Positions 1 through 12,163 of a stretch of 64,000 nt of DNA are shown here, one piece after another. The position numbers and the translations under genes were made by a program. Source of the stretch: Grammothele lineata (taxonomy: Eukaryota; Basidiomycota; Agaricomycetes; Polyporales; Polyporaceae); assembly GCA_002150815.3 (NCBI GenBank), contig NDFF03000316.1, forward strand, positions 62,001 through 126,000, in the 5' to 3' direction. Each line of letters opens with the position of its first letter. Position 1 is the first letter of the stretch. The notes under the pieces are model-generated. The model had not been told where the DNA came from. It made no database searches and saw only the letters and a list, made by a program, of their open reading frames with translations.

Positions 1-347
1 CCTCCAACGTACCCATCACCGTCTTAACCGCGGATCCGGGCTGGGTGTACACGGAAGGCGTGAAGGACCTTCCCATGATGCAGTCGCCTGCGACGAAGGT
101 CATCATGGCCATCCTCAACGTGCTCGTCTTCAACGCTCCCCGTGAAGCAGCGTTCAGTCCCGTGTTCGCCGCCGCGTCGCCTATCGTACGCGCGGAGCGC
201 GAGAAGTATAAGGGCGGGTACCTCGAGGTGGATTATGCGCGCGGGGCGAAACTCACGAAGCCGTACACTCATCAAGGGGAGAGCGAAGAGCTCGCGGAGG
301 AGCTGTGGAAGACGTCGGAGAAGGTCGTGAAGGGGATGGACTTGTAA
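1..347 (+). CDS. Short-chain dehydrogenase/reductase, C-terminal fragment
   Basis: This is the 3' end of a gene that begins left of the window. The open frame starts at base 3 and ends in TAA at 345-347. The peptide has a DPGWVYTEG segment, which matches the post-catalytic 'HPGWV.T' turn of the SDR superfamily, where the nicotinamide ring is held. It is followed by an alpha-helical tail with 'PREAAFSPVFAAAS', a pattern common in fungal SDRs related to WW-domain oxidoreductases. The catalytic Tyr-x-x-x-Lys and the nucleotide-binding glycines lie outside the window, so the substrate cannot be judged. No intron is seen in the visible part. Family assignment is fairly secure; any more specific function is unknown. 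Confidence 0.75.
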   Translation, partial: SNVPITVLTADPGWVYTEGVKDLPMMQSPATKVIMAILNVLVFNAPREAAFSPVFAAASPIVRAEREKYKGGYLEVDYARGAKLTKPYTHQGESEELAEELWKTSEKVVKGMDL

Positions 348-1410
348 GTGGAATGAAGGACATTTTTGGACGTGGTTCTAAAGCATCTGGTACGAGTTCG
401 TGGCCTTCGACTGAGGAAATGCTGTTACTCACGTTCGCATTTGTCCCCCTCGTCAGGTCGGATGTTACGTGTAATTCCCTGTGTCTAATAATGTTCCCAT
501 GAAACTATCGCGAACCTAATCCCGCGCGAAGTCACGAGCAACAGTTGCATCGTCCAGATTTAGGACCATGTCACGAGCTCGTCGACAACTCGAGCTCAAG
601 CAGCCAAATCCGGTCGGCATGACGCACTTGTGTGGTGCTCCAAGGGGTCCAGGATGAAGCGTACAAGAAGTGCAGTATGTCATATCGGAGCCCTCACCGC
701 CCAAACCGGTACGCTGGAAGACTCGAGTACGCTTGAAGAGCAGAACGATCCCGCGGACAACATCCGAGCCACGCGCCGGGCCGCCCGCTGCGGACGGCGT
801 GACCATTCTGGAGCCCCTTGTCGCTGGGGACGGGGATTGTTCCCGGCGGTACGTCTACTTCATGAACTTTATGCGCTTTCCCGATTCACACAGGTTGACA
901 TATGTTCACAGGTCGATCAATTCTAGTCCTCGTCGGCGCCCGTGCTACGACCGTGAGCGCTATCTTCGAGTTGACGGGTACGTGTTGAAGGTGTCGATGG
1001 GACCGACTGCTCCATAGATCGAAACGTGCGTCGTTATCGAGTAAAAGCCCATTTTCTCCCTCATTCCCTACGCAGGCGGCGTTGCCGTGCTCGTCTAGCA
1101 ACACGCAGCTCCGTGACACAGTCGATCATGTGCGTCTCCATGCACCAAGCGTTCACGCCGCCCGTTATAACTACGCCTCACTGACGCTTTCCCCGCAGTC
1201 ACGAGAACCAGAGGCCGCCGAACAGCCCGTTGGACCCTCCGCTCTGAACATATGGAGGCTCTCTTTCCCTGTCGGGTCTGCATGCGCCCTCACGAGGTCT
1301 CGCCCAAGTCATTCCGTCTCGTACCCGTTGGTTCCTGGCTGCGGTACAAGGCGTTATGGCCTCGGACACAGTACCAGTCTTCAGTGTCGTCGCGGGTCCG
1401 CGTAGACGCA
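348..1410. other. Intergenic region upstream of the xylanase
   Basis: About 1.1 kb separates the SDR stop from the xylanase start. No open frame here has convincing protein character. A CTGGGG element at 824-829 fits the SYGGRG consensus bound by the fungal carbon repressor CreA/Cre1, but a six-base match is weak evidence. The block probably holds the SDR terminator and the xylanase promoter. Confidence 0.5.
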
Positions 1411-1418
1411 CATAAAGG
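1411..1418 (+). promoter_or_regulatory. Probable TATA element of the xylanase gene
   Basis: CATAAAGG lies about 86-93 bases upstream of the xylanase ATG at 1504, within the range of TATA-to-start distances seen for other genes of this window (about 45-110). Assignment is by position and sequence only. Confidence 0.4.
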
Positions 1419-1503
1419 CCTAGAGCGCAAGCGTTGCAGGCAGCGCCGGCCAACGCCCTCCACAACCAGCTCAACCCCTCTCGAAACGAAAACCACCCAA
1501 GAC

Positions 1504-3087
<1,584 letters not shown>

Positions 3088-3791
3088 CCGCAGAATACGG
3101 AGTGGGAGGGGACGCATCCGCGGACGGGCATCCCAATGCCATTTGTATATTATCGCGCTGTGTTCTATATTTACGAGCATCATTATGCAGTGCCAGGGTC
3201 ACGGTGATGAATCTGACAGTGCTTATCCAATTGGTCCTCTCCGATGTCGGCGCGCAGTTCAGTATCGAGTGACGTCATTCCAAGAATCCGGTTGTGTCTC
3301 GAGCCCTCGGGGCCACATTTTGGCTAATGTCGAGTCTCCCCGGCATCTATGGTGATGATCCCTGCAGCAACTCCATGATATCCTCCACGAGCTGTTTCCC
3401 AAGTTCTCGAGGTTCTGTGCGTGCCGGGGAACGGAACCGCTGACGCCAGCGCCGTTGCCGAGGAGCCGCTGAACGCGTCGGACCGCCGACTGGGGCGCTC
3501 GCCTGCTTCTGCGCCCGTGCTGGGTCGTCCGCAGCCCTTTACGAGCGCCCGCGAGGATGGACGACCCCACTATCATCACAGCAGGCGGTGGCATATCCCC
3601 TCTCATTATCCTCGACTGCTCATAGCACGCTTACGAACCCTCTTTACTCTGCCATCGCCTCGGGAGACGATACACAAGCCACCGCACGCACCCCTGTCTT
3701 GCGCCGGTAGATTCGATTCAGCTCCGCACCAACCTTCGGGCCCCTCTCTCAAGTCCGAGCGAACGAGGCTGTGTCTTTTGTCTACGCCACC
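3088..3791. other. Intergenic region between xylanase and first zinc-cluster gene
   Basis: About 700 bases hold the 3' flank of the xylanase and the upstream region of the regulator. I see no supported coding frame, RNA gene or repeat. Confidence 0.5.
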
Positions 3792-6700
3792 ATGTCCTCC
3801 CCGGAGGGATCGCCCCCGCCAGCGTCCGCAGAGTCGGCGGCCGAGCTCAAGAAGAAGAAGAAACAGCGGGCATGCGACTACTGTAGGAGGAAGAAGAGTA
3901 CGTACCACCGCGCTTCTTTCCGCTTGAGAGCTCACTGTACACCGTTCAGTCCGATGTAAGTGGCTTACGTCGTTGCTGTCGCCGTGAATACGGAGTGATG
4001 AGTCTGTAGGCGATGGCGCGGAAATGCCGGACCATCGGTGTACGAGGTGCATTGGACAGGGGATTGAGTGTACATACGAGCCCATCAACGTGCGTCACCT
4101 TCTTTTCCTTCTTTTCCTGTCTTATCCAAACACTCCCTTTCGTTGTCGTCCAGACGCGTCCTCCAAGCAAGAGGTGAGGCGTATCACAAATTTCACTAGG
4201 CGCGAGCTAAATGTCCTACGGCAGCTATGTGCAGATCTTGGAGAATCGATTGCAGAACATGGAGAAGCTCTTCGCGCAGGTATGTGGTCCTTTCTATGTC
4301 ACTATATGCGCTCTTCCTCATGCATATATGCATGAAGCTCCATCCCAATATACCCATCCCCAAAGAGCTCGATGGTTCAATCGACTCGAGTCGTCTGAGA
4401 GCTGCCGTGGAGAGCCACGGACCGTCTACATCTCCCATCCCCTCCACATCCTCAAGTTTTGGTGCCGTATCTCCTCCCTCCCCCGACGCAGGCACTTCCA
4501 TCGACTCGGAGGAACTCGACCCCAGCGACGATGAGCAGGAAGCCAAGCGGACGGTCATGGAAGGCCTGCGGCGGGTGCCCGTGCCCCACCAGGCGAAGTT
4601 CAGGTACCACGGCAAGTCGAGCAACCTCATGTTCCTCCAGACAGTCCTCGATCTCCGGGAGCGGTTCGCCGGCGTGCAGCGCCCGCGAAGCGCGGACCCT
4701 GCGTTCCCGCCCATGCCCCCTTTAGTCCCCCGCGTGCCCCACGGCGACTTCTCCGTAAGCACGCGCCATGCTGTTCGACGACCTTCGGCGGTTGACGCTC
4801 CACCCACAGGGCTTCCCGCAATGGTTCAGCCGCGCACTCACGCTGGACGAGCAGCCGCACCAAGACTTCCCCTCTCGAGACCTGATCGACGTCCTCGCCG
4901 ACGCGTTCTTCGAGCACACGAACAACTACATGCCCCTCCTGCACCGGCCCACGTTCGACAAGGGCCTCGACGAGGGGCTGCACCTGCGTGATAGGCCGTT
5001 CGGCTCCGTCGTGTTGCTCGTGTGCGCGAATGGGGCGCGGTGGGCGGACGACCCGCGGATCACGGACTGTGACGGGAAGGGCCGCGGGTGGCGCTGGTTC
5101 GAGAAGGTCGAGCATGCGAGGTGGTTGTGCTTCGAGCGGCCGAAGCTGGAGGACCTGCAGACCTGCGTGGTGCGTGCTTCTCGCATCGCATGTATCTTGG
5201 CACGTGCGGGATCATGCTCATATTGGACGTGCCGTCGTAGCTTATGGCGTGCTATCTCGCCTGCACAAATGTGCCGCAGGGCAGCTGGTCGATCATTGGT
5301 CTGGGAATCCGGATGGCGCAGGACATCGGGATTCACAGAAAGAAGATGTACAGCGCGAAGCCTACAGTGAATGACGAGCTTTGGAAACGTGTTTTCTGGT
5401 GAGCCTTGAAATGTCTTTTGTACGCAGGGCGCTCATGCGATCCCGAGGCAGGATTCTGGTCAGTCTCGATCGTATCGGCAGTGTGGGTCTCGGACGACCA
5501 TGTGCGATTCACGACGAAGAGTATGTAGCTATCAAGATGATTGGCGTTATAACTAACGAGCCTTTACTTCAGCTTCGACGTTGATCCTCTGCTTGAGGTT
5601 GATGATGAATACTGGATAAATGACGACCCAGAGCTGGCCTTCAAACAGCCGGAAGGAAAGCCGTCGACGGTTGCGTTTATCAACTGCTTCATCGGACTCC
5701 AAAAGATCCTCGCATTCGCGTCGCGGACTATCGTGCGTTGTACTCACCACATTTGACATACACATCTCGATCTCATTGCTTTCGCGATCCATGCAGTACT
5801 CGATCAACAAATCGAAGCTCAGCCTCGGTTTCGTCGGCCCGGAATGGGAACAGCGCATCGTAGCGGAACTCGATTCGGCGCTGAACAAATGGATCGACAC
5901 CGTTCCGGAACATCGTTCGTCCCCTGTCGCCCGCCGTCCCTGCCGTACACTGACGCTGACACACTCTCTCGTCGCTTATTAGTGAAATGGGACCCTCAGC
6001 GCGAGGACAAGCTGTTCATGAACCAGTCCGCCGCCCTGTACGCGCACTACTACCTCGCGCAGATATGCGTCCACCGGCCGTTCATCCCCTCGCCGCGCAA
6101 ACCTTCGAGGTTGCCGTTCCCGTCGCTCACGATCTGCACGAACGCGGCGCGCTCGTGTATACACGTGGTCGACGTGCAGACCTCGAAGACGCGCGATGCC
6201 GTAGTCTTCAACCGAGTATGTCATCTTCTTTGTCGTGCCTTCGAGAACCATCCTGCTAATCGCCCATATTTCTACGACAGCTTCCCATCTTCACTGCGGG
6301 CTTAGTACTGCTGCTCAACTTGTGGGGCGGCAAGAAATCTGGGATGGTCAACGACACGAACTTGGGCGACGTGAAGAAGTGTATGGTCCTCCTGGAACAG
6401 ATGGAGCGATTGTGAGCTTACAGCCACCTTCCTGACGACGCCTGCTGACACGAAGCTCCCTTAGTATGTTCTCTGCGGGAAGGCTCCGGTATGTCTATGA
6501 CGTCATCGCGCCGATCCGCCATACTCACGTCTCACCCATCGTCAGGGACGTCCTCAAGTCGCTGATTTCGATGGGCGACTTCGCCGTCCCCTCCGCCCGA
6601 CACGTCGGTGACTTGGTTACGCAAGCGTGGAAGCCTATACTCACAAAACAAAACGGCATTCAAGATGGTGCTGCTGTGGAGTATGGCTTATCCCCCTTAT

Positions 6701-7708
6701 ACAACACCAGCCAGCAGCCGTCTTCGTCGTCCGCCCCCGAGCAGTCCCCAACGGGAACGAACGGCGCTGGCGGCGATGGAGCGGCTCCGATGCAGGTCGA
6801 GCAGCCGTTCGTCCTCCCGCTGCACACGGCGGACCTCGGGCGCATGCCCCTACCCCCAGGGGTGTTCGGCCAAGAAGCCTTCGGCGCGAATCCGGAGGTA
6901 CAGGCGCAAGCGCACGCGCTCGGCCAGTCGTACCTGCGCATGATCGACCAAGCCACCCAGGGACCCGCCACCCAGCAGGGCATCCTTCCCACACAGGCGC
7001 AGACACGTGCGCAAGTCCCGTCGCCGTTCTCCCCTCTAAACCACGTCAACGCGCACTGGGCGGGGACTGGGGCGGGGGCGGGGACGGGAGCGGGCGGCTC
7101 GGCGCCGTTCAGCACGCCGCCGTTCTCGATGCGTCTGACGGAGTACAGCGAGCTCTTGGACGCGCTCAGCTCTGCGCCGTCCCCGCACGGGCATGTACCG
7201 GGGCAGGGGCATTCGCCGGCGTCGATGCAGAGCCAGGGTCAGGCTCCGAGCCCGTTCGCGATGCACGAGAACCCGGAGGTCGCGGCGATGGCTGCGCTTG
7301 CGGCTGCGTCCGGAAGCGGTGGAGAACACGTAAGTGGGCAAGGAGCAGGAATGAGTCTGGGAATGGGCATGGGTATGGGTATGAGAGCGCAAGGCTTCGA
7401 TACAGACGTGTCGATGATGTCCGCGGAAAGCTTCGCGTTCCCGGACAGCACGATGGAGATGTGGTCGGAGGCCCCGGCTACCTTCGAGTGAGTACTCCCT
7501 TTTGACTCTTCCTCGTTGCTACCGCGTCCTCCGCTCGGCGCGATTCCAAACGTCGAAGCGTCAGGGCGCGGAGGCCGAGAGCCCGAGAGCCCGAGGCTGA
7601 CGAGAATTCGGTTGTTTGCGGCACAGATGGAGCGATTGGGGCGCGTACTTGGGGGGCATGAGTGGGCTGGCGAACCCTTTCTCGCCGCCGCCGTCTGGGT
7701 CGATGTGA
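3792..7708 (+). CDS. Zn(II)2Cys6 transcription factor with fungal-specific TF domain (copy 1)
   Basis: Predicted nuclear DNA-binding regulator of 986 aa. The model has 16 exons: 3792-3897, 3950-3955, 4010-4089, 4154-4173, 4225-4279, 4338-4754, 4810-5169, 5241-5398, 5452-5520, 5573-5732, 5797-5914, 5983-6215, 6281-6411, 6465-6488, 6546-7487 and 7627-7708; the sum, 2961 nt, is divisible by three. A basic stretch precedes the cluster RACDYCRRKKIRCDG, which continues to RCTRCIGQGIEC; the first half is CX2CX6C. RPPSKSYVQILENRLQNMEK is the usual linker plus dimerisation coiled coil. The middle domain has MPLLHRPTF, FGSVVLLVCANGARW and WSIIGLGIRMAQDIGIHRKK, typical of the fungal_trans (PF04082) domain. 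The C-terminal exon is low complexity (Gln, Ala, Gly, with a Met-Gly run) and could be an activation domain. Targets are unknown; the neighbouring xylanase is a candidate by position only. Confidence 0.9.
3950..3955 (+). other. 6-nt microexon in zinc-cluster gene copy 1
   Basis: TCCGAT lies between a TTCAG acceptor and a GTAAGT donor, flanked by introns of 52 and 54 nt. Joined to the preceding A and following GC it gives ATC CGA TGC (Ile-Arg-Cys), which supplies the third zinc-ligand cysteine and the CX2CX6C spacing. Skipping it keeps the reading frame, because six is a multiple of three, but deletes Ile-Arg and changes the ligand spacing. Confidence 0.85.
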
Positions 7709-8153
7709 TGGGAGGCTGCTTGGGGATTAGAATTCGTGGGTCCGGGCTTGGTCCCGACTATCGTTGCTAGGTTTGAGAAGTGCACTGCGTATATGGATTT
7801 GTAGGTTAGGTGCCGGGTTTGGTTCGTGCTTGGCAGACGTTACTGTATACTCACCATCGGATTCGTTCCCGTAGCTCAGAGTACTGTAGACTAATTATTC
7901 TCTGCTTCTTCCCTCTGGGACCAGATGCGCTTGAGGGACCCAAAGAGCGCCGGTGGTATCAGGCACGTGAGGAGATACTGCGGGGTCGCGGAGGAATATG
8001 TAAGCCGAAGCTGCCGCCACACCGCGTAACAAGGGGACAGCAGCGCTGCAGCATTGGCAATGGTACGACCGTGGACTACAACAGCCTGAGCCAGAGAGGC
8101 CCTCACGAATCTCTGACCTCTACTTGCAGCTTTGAAGTCTTGCAGACTCTGAA
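7709..8153. other. Spacer between the two zinc-cluster genes
   Basis: About 445 bases with no supported coding frame. It should contain the terminator of copy 1 and the promoter of copy 2; I see no TATA-like box close to the downstream start. Confidence 0.45.
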
Positions 8154-11100
8154 ATGGCGTCCACCTCCACGGAGAAGCGGGACGCGACAACCATCGTGCG
8201 CAAACACCCGAAGGCATGTGGACTGTGTAGACGCAAGAAGAGTATGTGTGGTGTTTCAAGCCTTTCTATATACTTACTTATATCCTTCACAGTTCGCTGT
8301 ATGTGGCACCGTCTCATGTCAAGAGAGGCTGGGAAGACACCAGCGGGCTAACGGGGACTCTTCTGGCAGGCGACGCTCTTGAGCGACCAAACCTACGTTG
8401 CTCAAAGTGCGGCATATACGGCGTCGAATGCGACTTTGATGCTGGCAATGTGCGTAGACAGTTCGTCCCTGCGGTTTTGAGGACGATCATGTGGCTGACG
8501 CATTCCACCCAAGCTTCGGCCGTCGGAAGGGTGAGTCCCACTCGCTGACGTGATCATACGTTTCCCGCCCGCGGACCCGGGGCCGAGGGCGTCTCGAGTC
8601 GCGCGCCGCGCTCGAATGACAGCCTTTCGGTGACACACGGCCTACCACGAGCCGAAGTGTGAGTTCGATGCACATACTTATGCTCGCGTCAGGTATGTCG
8701 CTAGCCTCGAGAACCGTCTCGCACGCGTCGAAGCCCTGCTCCAGGAGGTTCGTGTTGCGTCTAGGTTGCTCGCTAGCACCGTAACGACGATCTTTGCTCA
8801 CACCGCTCCCGAACGACGGACAGGTGTCCTCAGGACCACTTGATCTCGAATCCCTCGAAAAGGCCACGGATAGTTCGCAAGGCACCGCCTTCCCCCCCCC
8901 GCCCAAGCAGTCTTCATTCAACATCACAGCGCCGATACTCCTTCCTCTGCTCCCGCCTGACGCTAACGACTTCGAAGACACAGACTCGAGCGGCGACGAA
9001 GAAGACGAGAAGCGCTTTAACGTATTCACCGACTTGAATATGTACCAAGGGAAGTCTAGCAACACTGCTCTAGTACGGACCGCTATGGGCATGAAGCCCA
9101 CTCCGCAGCAGCAGCCCGAGGGGGCGCCCGTCGAGCGAGGCTCCCATCCGTCCTCCAACCTCCACGCACTTCACCAATACCCAATGGAGTCTTTCAGTCT
9201 GCTCGGAACGACGCCACGCGAGCCGTTTACCGAATTCCCGCCCCCGGACCTGCTCAGCAAGCTCATCGACGCCTTCTTCGACGACCTCAACATCTATCTT
9301 CCTCTCCTTCACCGGCCGACATTCGAGCGCGACCTCCGTGACGGACTGCACCTTCGCGAGCAAGCGTTCGGCGCTGTTGTACTCCTCGTCTGTGCCAACG
9401 GCGCGCGCTGGATAATAGATGATCCTCGTGTCGACCGCACCCCGGGCGTCGAGATCGGCGGGAAATGGGTAGAGCAAGTACAGGATGCACCTTGGTCGTT
9501 ATTCATGAGACCGACAGTACACGACCTGCAAGCATGCGCGGTATGTGCGCCTCGGAGAACTGCTTCGATTCCTTGGCTAACTTGCTCGATCCTAGCTCAT
9601 GGCAGCATGGATTAACAATACGAGCGCACCGCAGGGAAGCTGCGCCGTTATCGGCCTCGGCATCAGCATGGCGCTCGACGTCGGCGTCCACAGGAAGAGG
9701 ACGTACAGCGGCATGTCGAAAATGGAAGGAGAAGCGTGGAAGCGCGCGTTCTGGTGAACAGGCTTTCGCGCTCGGCTATGTCATATGTCGTCCACATCTA
9801 ACGCGAGTTTTTGAATTTAGGATTCTAGTGGCGCTGGATAGGATCACGAGCTTCGGCATGGGTCGCCCGTGTGCCATCCAAGATGAGGAGTGAGTGAATA
9901 TCCTAACAGGCACACCTACTGTCTTGGTTCACGCGTGATCATCTAGTTTCGACCTCGACCCAATCACAGAATGTGACGACGAATACTGGGGGGACGGCGA
10001 GGATGGTCTGAAACAGCCCCCTGGGAAGCCGTCCAAGGCTTCTTTCGCTAACTGCCTCATCCGCCTCCTACGAGTCATCGCGTTTGCGTCACGAACGATC
10101 GTAAGTGATTCCCCATACGAGACAATGCACAAGCGATGAGTCTAAATCGTCCACATGACAGTACACGATCAACAAGTCGAAGCTCCTTCTCGGATTTGTC
10201 GGCCCCGAGTGGAAGCAGCGTGTCGTTGCCGAGCTCGACTCCGCGCTCAACAAATGGGTGGACACAATCCCTGTGCACCGTAAGCATGTCGCTCTCTTTC
10301 GCCGCCATCATGAACCCCCTTTGACGACCCTCACACAGTGCGCTGGGACCCCACGCAGCCAGACTTCACCTTCCTCAACCAGTCATCAACGCTTTACGCG
10401 AGCTACTACCACACCCAGATCTGCGTCCACCGCCAGTTCATCTCCGCACCCTCTCCCTCTTCCACCGATGCGCGCGGCCGCACCCGCACCCGCGACGCCC
10501 CTCAGCAGCAGCAACGCCCACAACTCGCGCCCTCCGCATCCTTCTCGATCTGCAACGCCGCGGCGCGCGCATGCCTGCGCGTACTGCGCGTCCAACTCGC
10601 GCGCACCGCGCGGTGCACGGGCGCGCTCGCGGCGGTGCACACGCCACTCTTCGCGGCGGGGCTTGTAAGGCTGCTCGGGAGCTGGGCGGGCCGCGACGAG
10701 GAGGCGGCGGGGGACGTGTGGTCGTGTGTGGAGATGTTGCAGCGGATTATGCCTTAGTGCGTCGTGGTTTCGCTCTTTCTCTGTGTGCGCGGTTGAGTTG
10801 ACGGGTTTGGGTTTGGTAGTAACCGTGCGGCGGGGAAAATGCTGTAAGTGACATACGTACCCGCGAACGCTCGCGATCTATCTACTAATCTTCATTATCT
10901 TTCTTCATCCCCACCACAGAGCCGTCATGCGCGCCCTAATGAAGCCCCTCCCCGGCTCCGGGCACGAAAACGAAGACCTCTACACAGGCGCCGCGGGCTT
11001 GGGCGACCTCCCGCGCGCCATGCGCGTCAACCTCTCCCTCGACTCCTCGCACACCGCCTGCCCCTCCGCCACCGCGCTCCCCACCGAAGGCCCGTTCTAC

Positions 11101-11659
11101 TCCCCCGACCTCGCCGCCGCCGCTACTTCGGCTTCCTCTTCAGACCCTGCGGCGACGTTCACAGCGACGCACACCGTCAACCCAGACGAAGCAGGCCTGG
11201 ACCCAACCGTGCTCGGTATGATCTGCCAAGGCGTCGCACGCGAGATCTCAGGCTCCGCCCCCGCTCCCGCCCCTGATTCCTCTCTCCCCCTATACACTTA
11301 CGAACTAGGCGGGTTCGCCCCAGGGGCAGACCTGTTCGCGCGGCTCGTGGAGGAGACGGCCGGGGCAGACTTCGCGCCGTATTTCGGGGCAGGGGCAGGG
11401 GGGGACGGGGCGGGCTCGACGGGGTTATTCTCGTTCGATCATAATGGCCCGGGGGGACTCGGGGATGCGGCGGGGGCGGGGGCGTATGGTGGGTTGGGGG
11501 TGTGGGGAGGAAGTGTGGGCGAGGGGGAGCATTCGCACTTGTGAGCTTTCTGCGTTCGGTTTGTGTTTGAGGGAATTTGTGGGAAGCTAACGGTTCTCGT
11601 GCGATAGGTGGGACGACTGGTTCACGCAAGCGCCAGCGCATGACGGGCCCGTGTTCTAA
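8154..11659 (+). CDS. Zn(II)2Cys6 transcription factor with fungal-specific TF domain (copy 2)
   Basis: Paralogue of the upstream gene, predicted 858 aa. The 14 exons are 8154-8241, 8293-8298, 8370-8449, 8514-8530, 8693-8747, 8824-9540, 9596-9753, 9821-9889, 9947-10100, 10162-10279, 10339-10756, 10820-10843, 10920-11540 and 11608-11659; the sum, 2577 nt, is divisible by three. Exon lengths 6, 80, 55, 158, 69, 118 and 24 nt are identical to those at the same positions in copy 1, so the genes arose by duplication; two introns of copy 1 are absent here. The cluster is ACGLCRRKKIRCDALERP continuing to RCSKCGIYGVEC, followed by YVASLENRLARVEALLQE (coiled coil) and the TF core (YLPLLHRPTF, FGAVVLLVCANGARW, GLGISMALDVGVHRKR). 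The C-terminal part is rich in Pro, Ala, Gly and Asp. Sequence divergence is considerable, so the two copies may differ in target or ligand. Function is not determinable from sequence. Confidence 0.9.
8293..8298 (+). other. 6-nt microexon in zinc-cluster gene copy 2
   Basis: TTCGCT follows a TTCACAG acceptor and precedes a GTATGT donor, with introns of 51 and 71 nt on either side. Spliced with the flanking A and GC it gives ATT CGC TGC (Ile-Arg-Cys), the same three residues at the same place as in copy 1. Confidence 0.85.
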
Positions 11660-12163
11660 GCTCTAAGCTCTAAGCTCATAACTTAAAGTCGAGGTCGCAC
11701 ACACGCGTCGGCGTCGACAGTATGGATGGAAGGTATCTATCGCTATGCAGTGTTATGTGTACATTTGGATTCACGTACGGATGGAATGGACAACGGATGG
11801 AATATGCATCGGAATCGACATCTGTGACTGAACGTTGAACCGTGAATGCGTGCAGTAAATACAGCCGTGTATGCGCAGGTGACGAAGACAGGTATGTATG
11901 ACCGAGGTGTATCGTACAGAAACCATGACAGTGGAAGGGGAGCCCCGCGCGCTTAATTACATAACTTCCCGGACGCAGTAGTATCAGGTATCAGCCGGAG
12001 GATCCACCACTAACCCAAACACAATCGAAGAAACAGACACGCGGGGTCCCAGAACGAGTCGAGAGCGGCGAGGGGGAAGCGATCCAGAAATACAGCCAAA
12101 GCCGCAGCCAGAGCCAAGGAGAGAACGAGGACAAGAGCCGGAAAGAGACGCAGAACCTCCAAA
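11660..12163. other. Convergent intergenic region
   Basis: About 500 bases between the 3' ends of the zinc-cluster gene (+) and the disordered-protein gene (-). No coding frame is supported; both terminators should lie here. Confidence 0.5.

Noticed and set aside
6627..7505. A 292-aa plus-strand frame within zinc-cluster copy 1
   Set aside because: It is an out-of-frame shadow of the low-complexity C-terminal exon, which continues the regulator in another frame with a good final intron.
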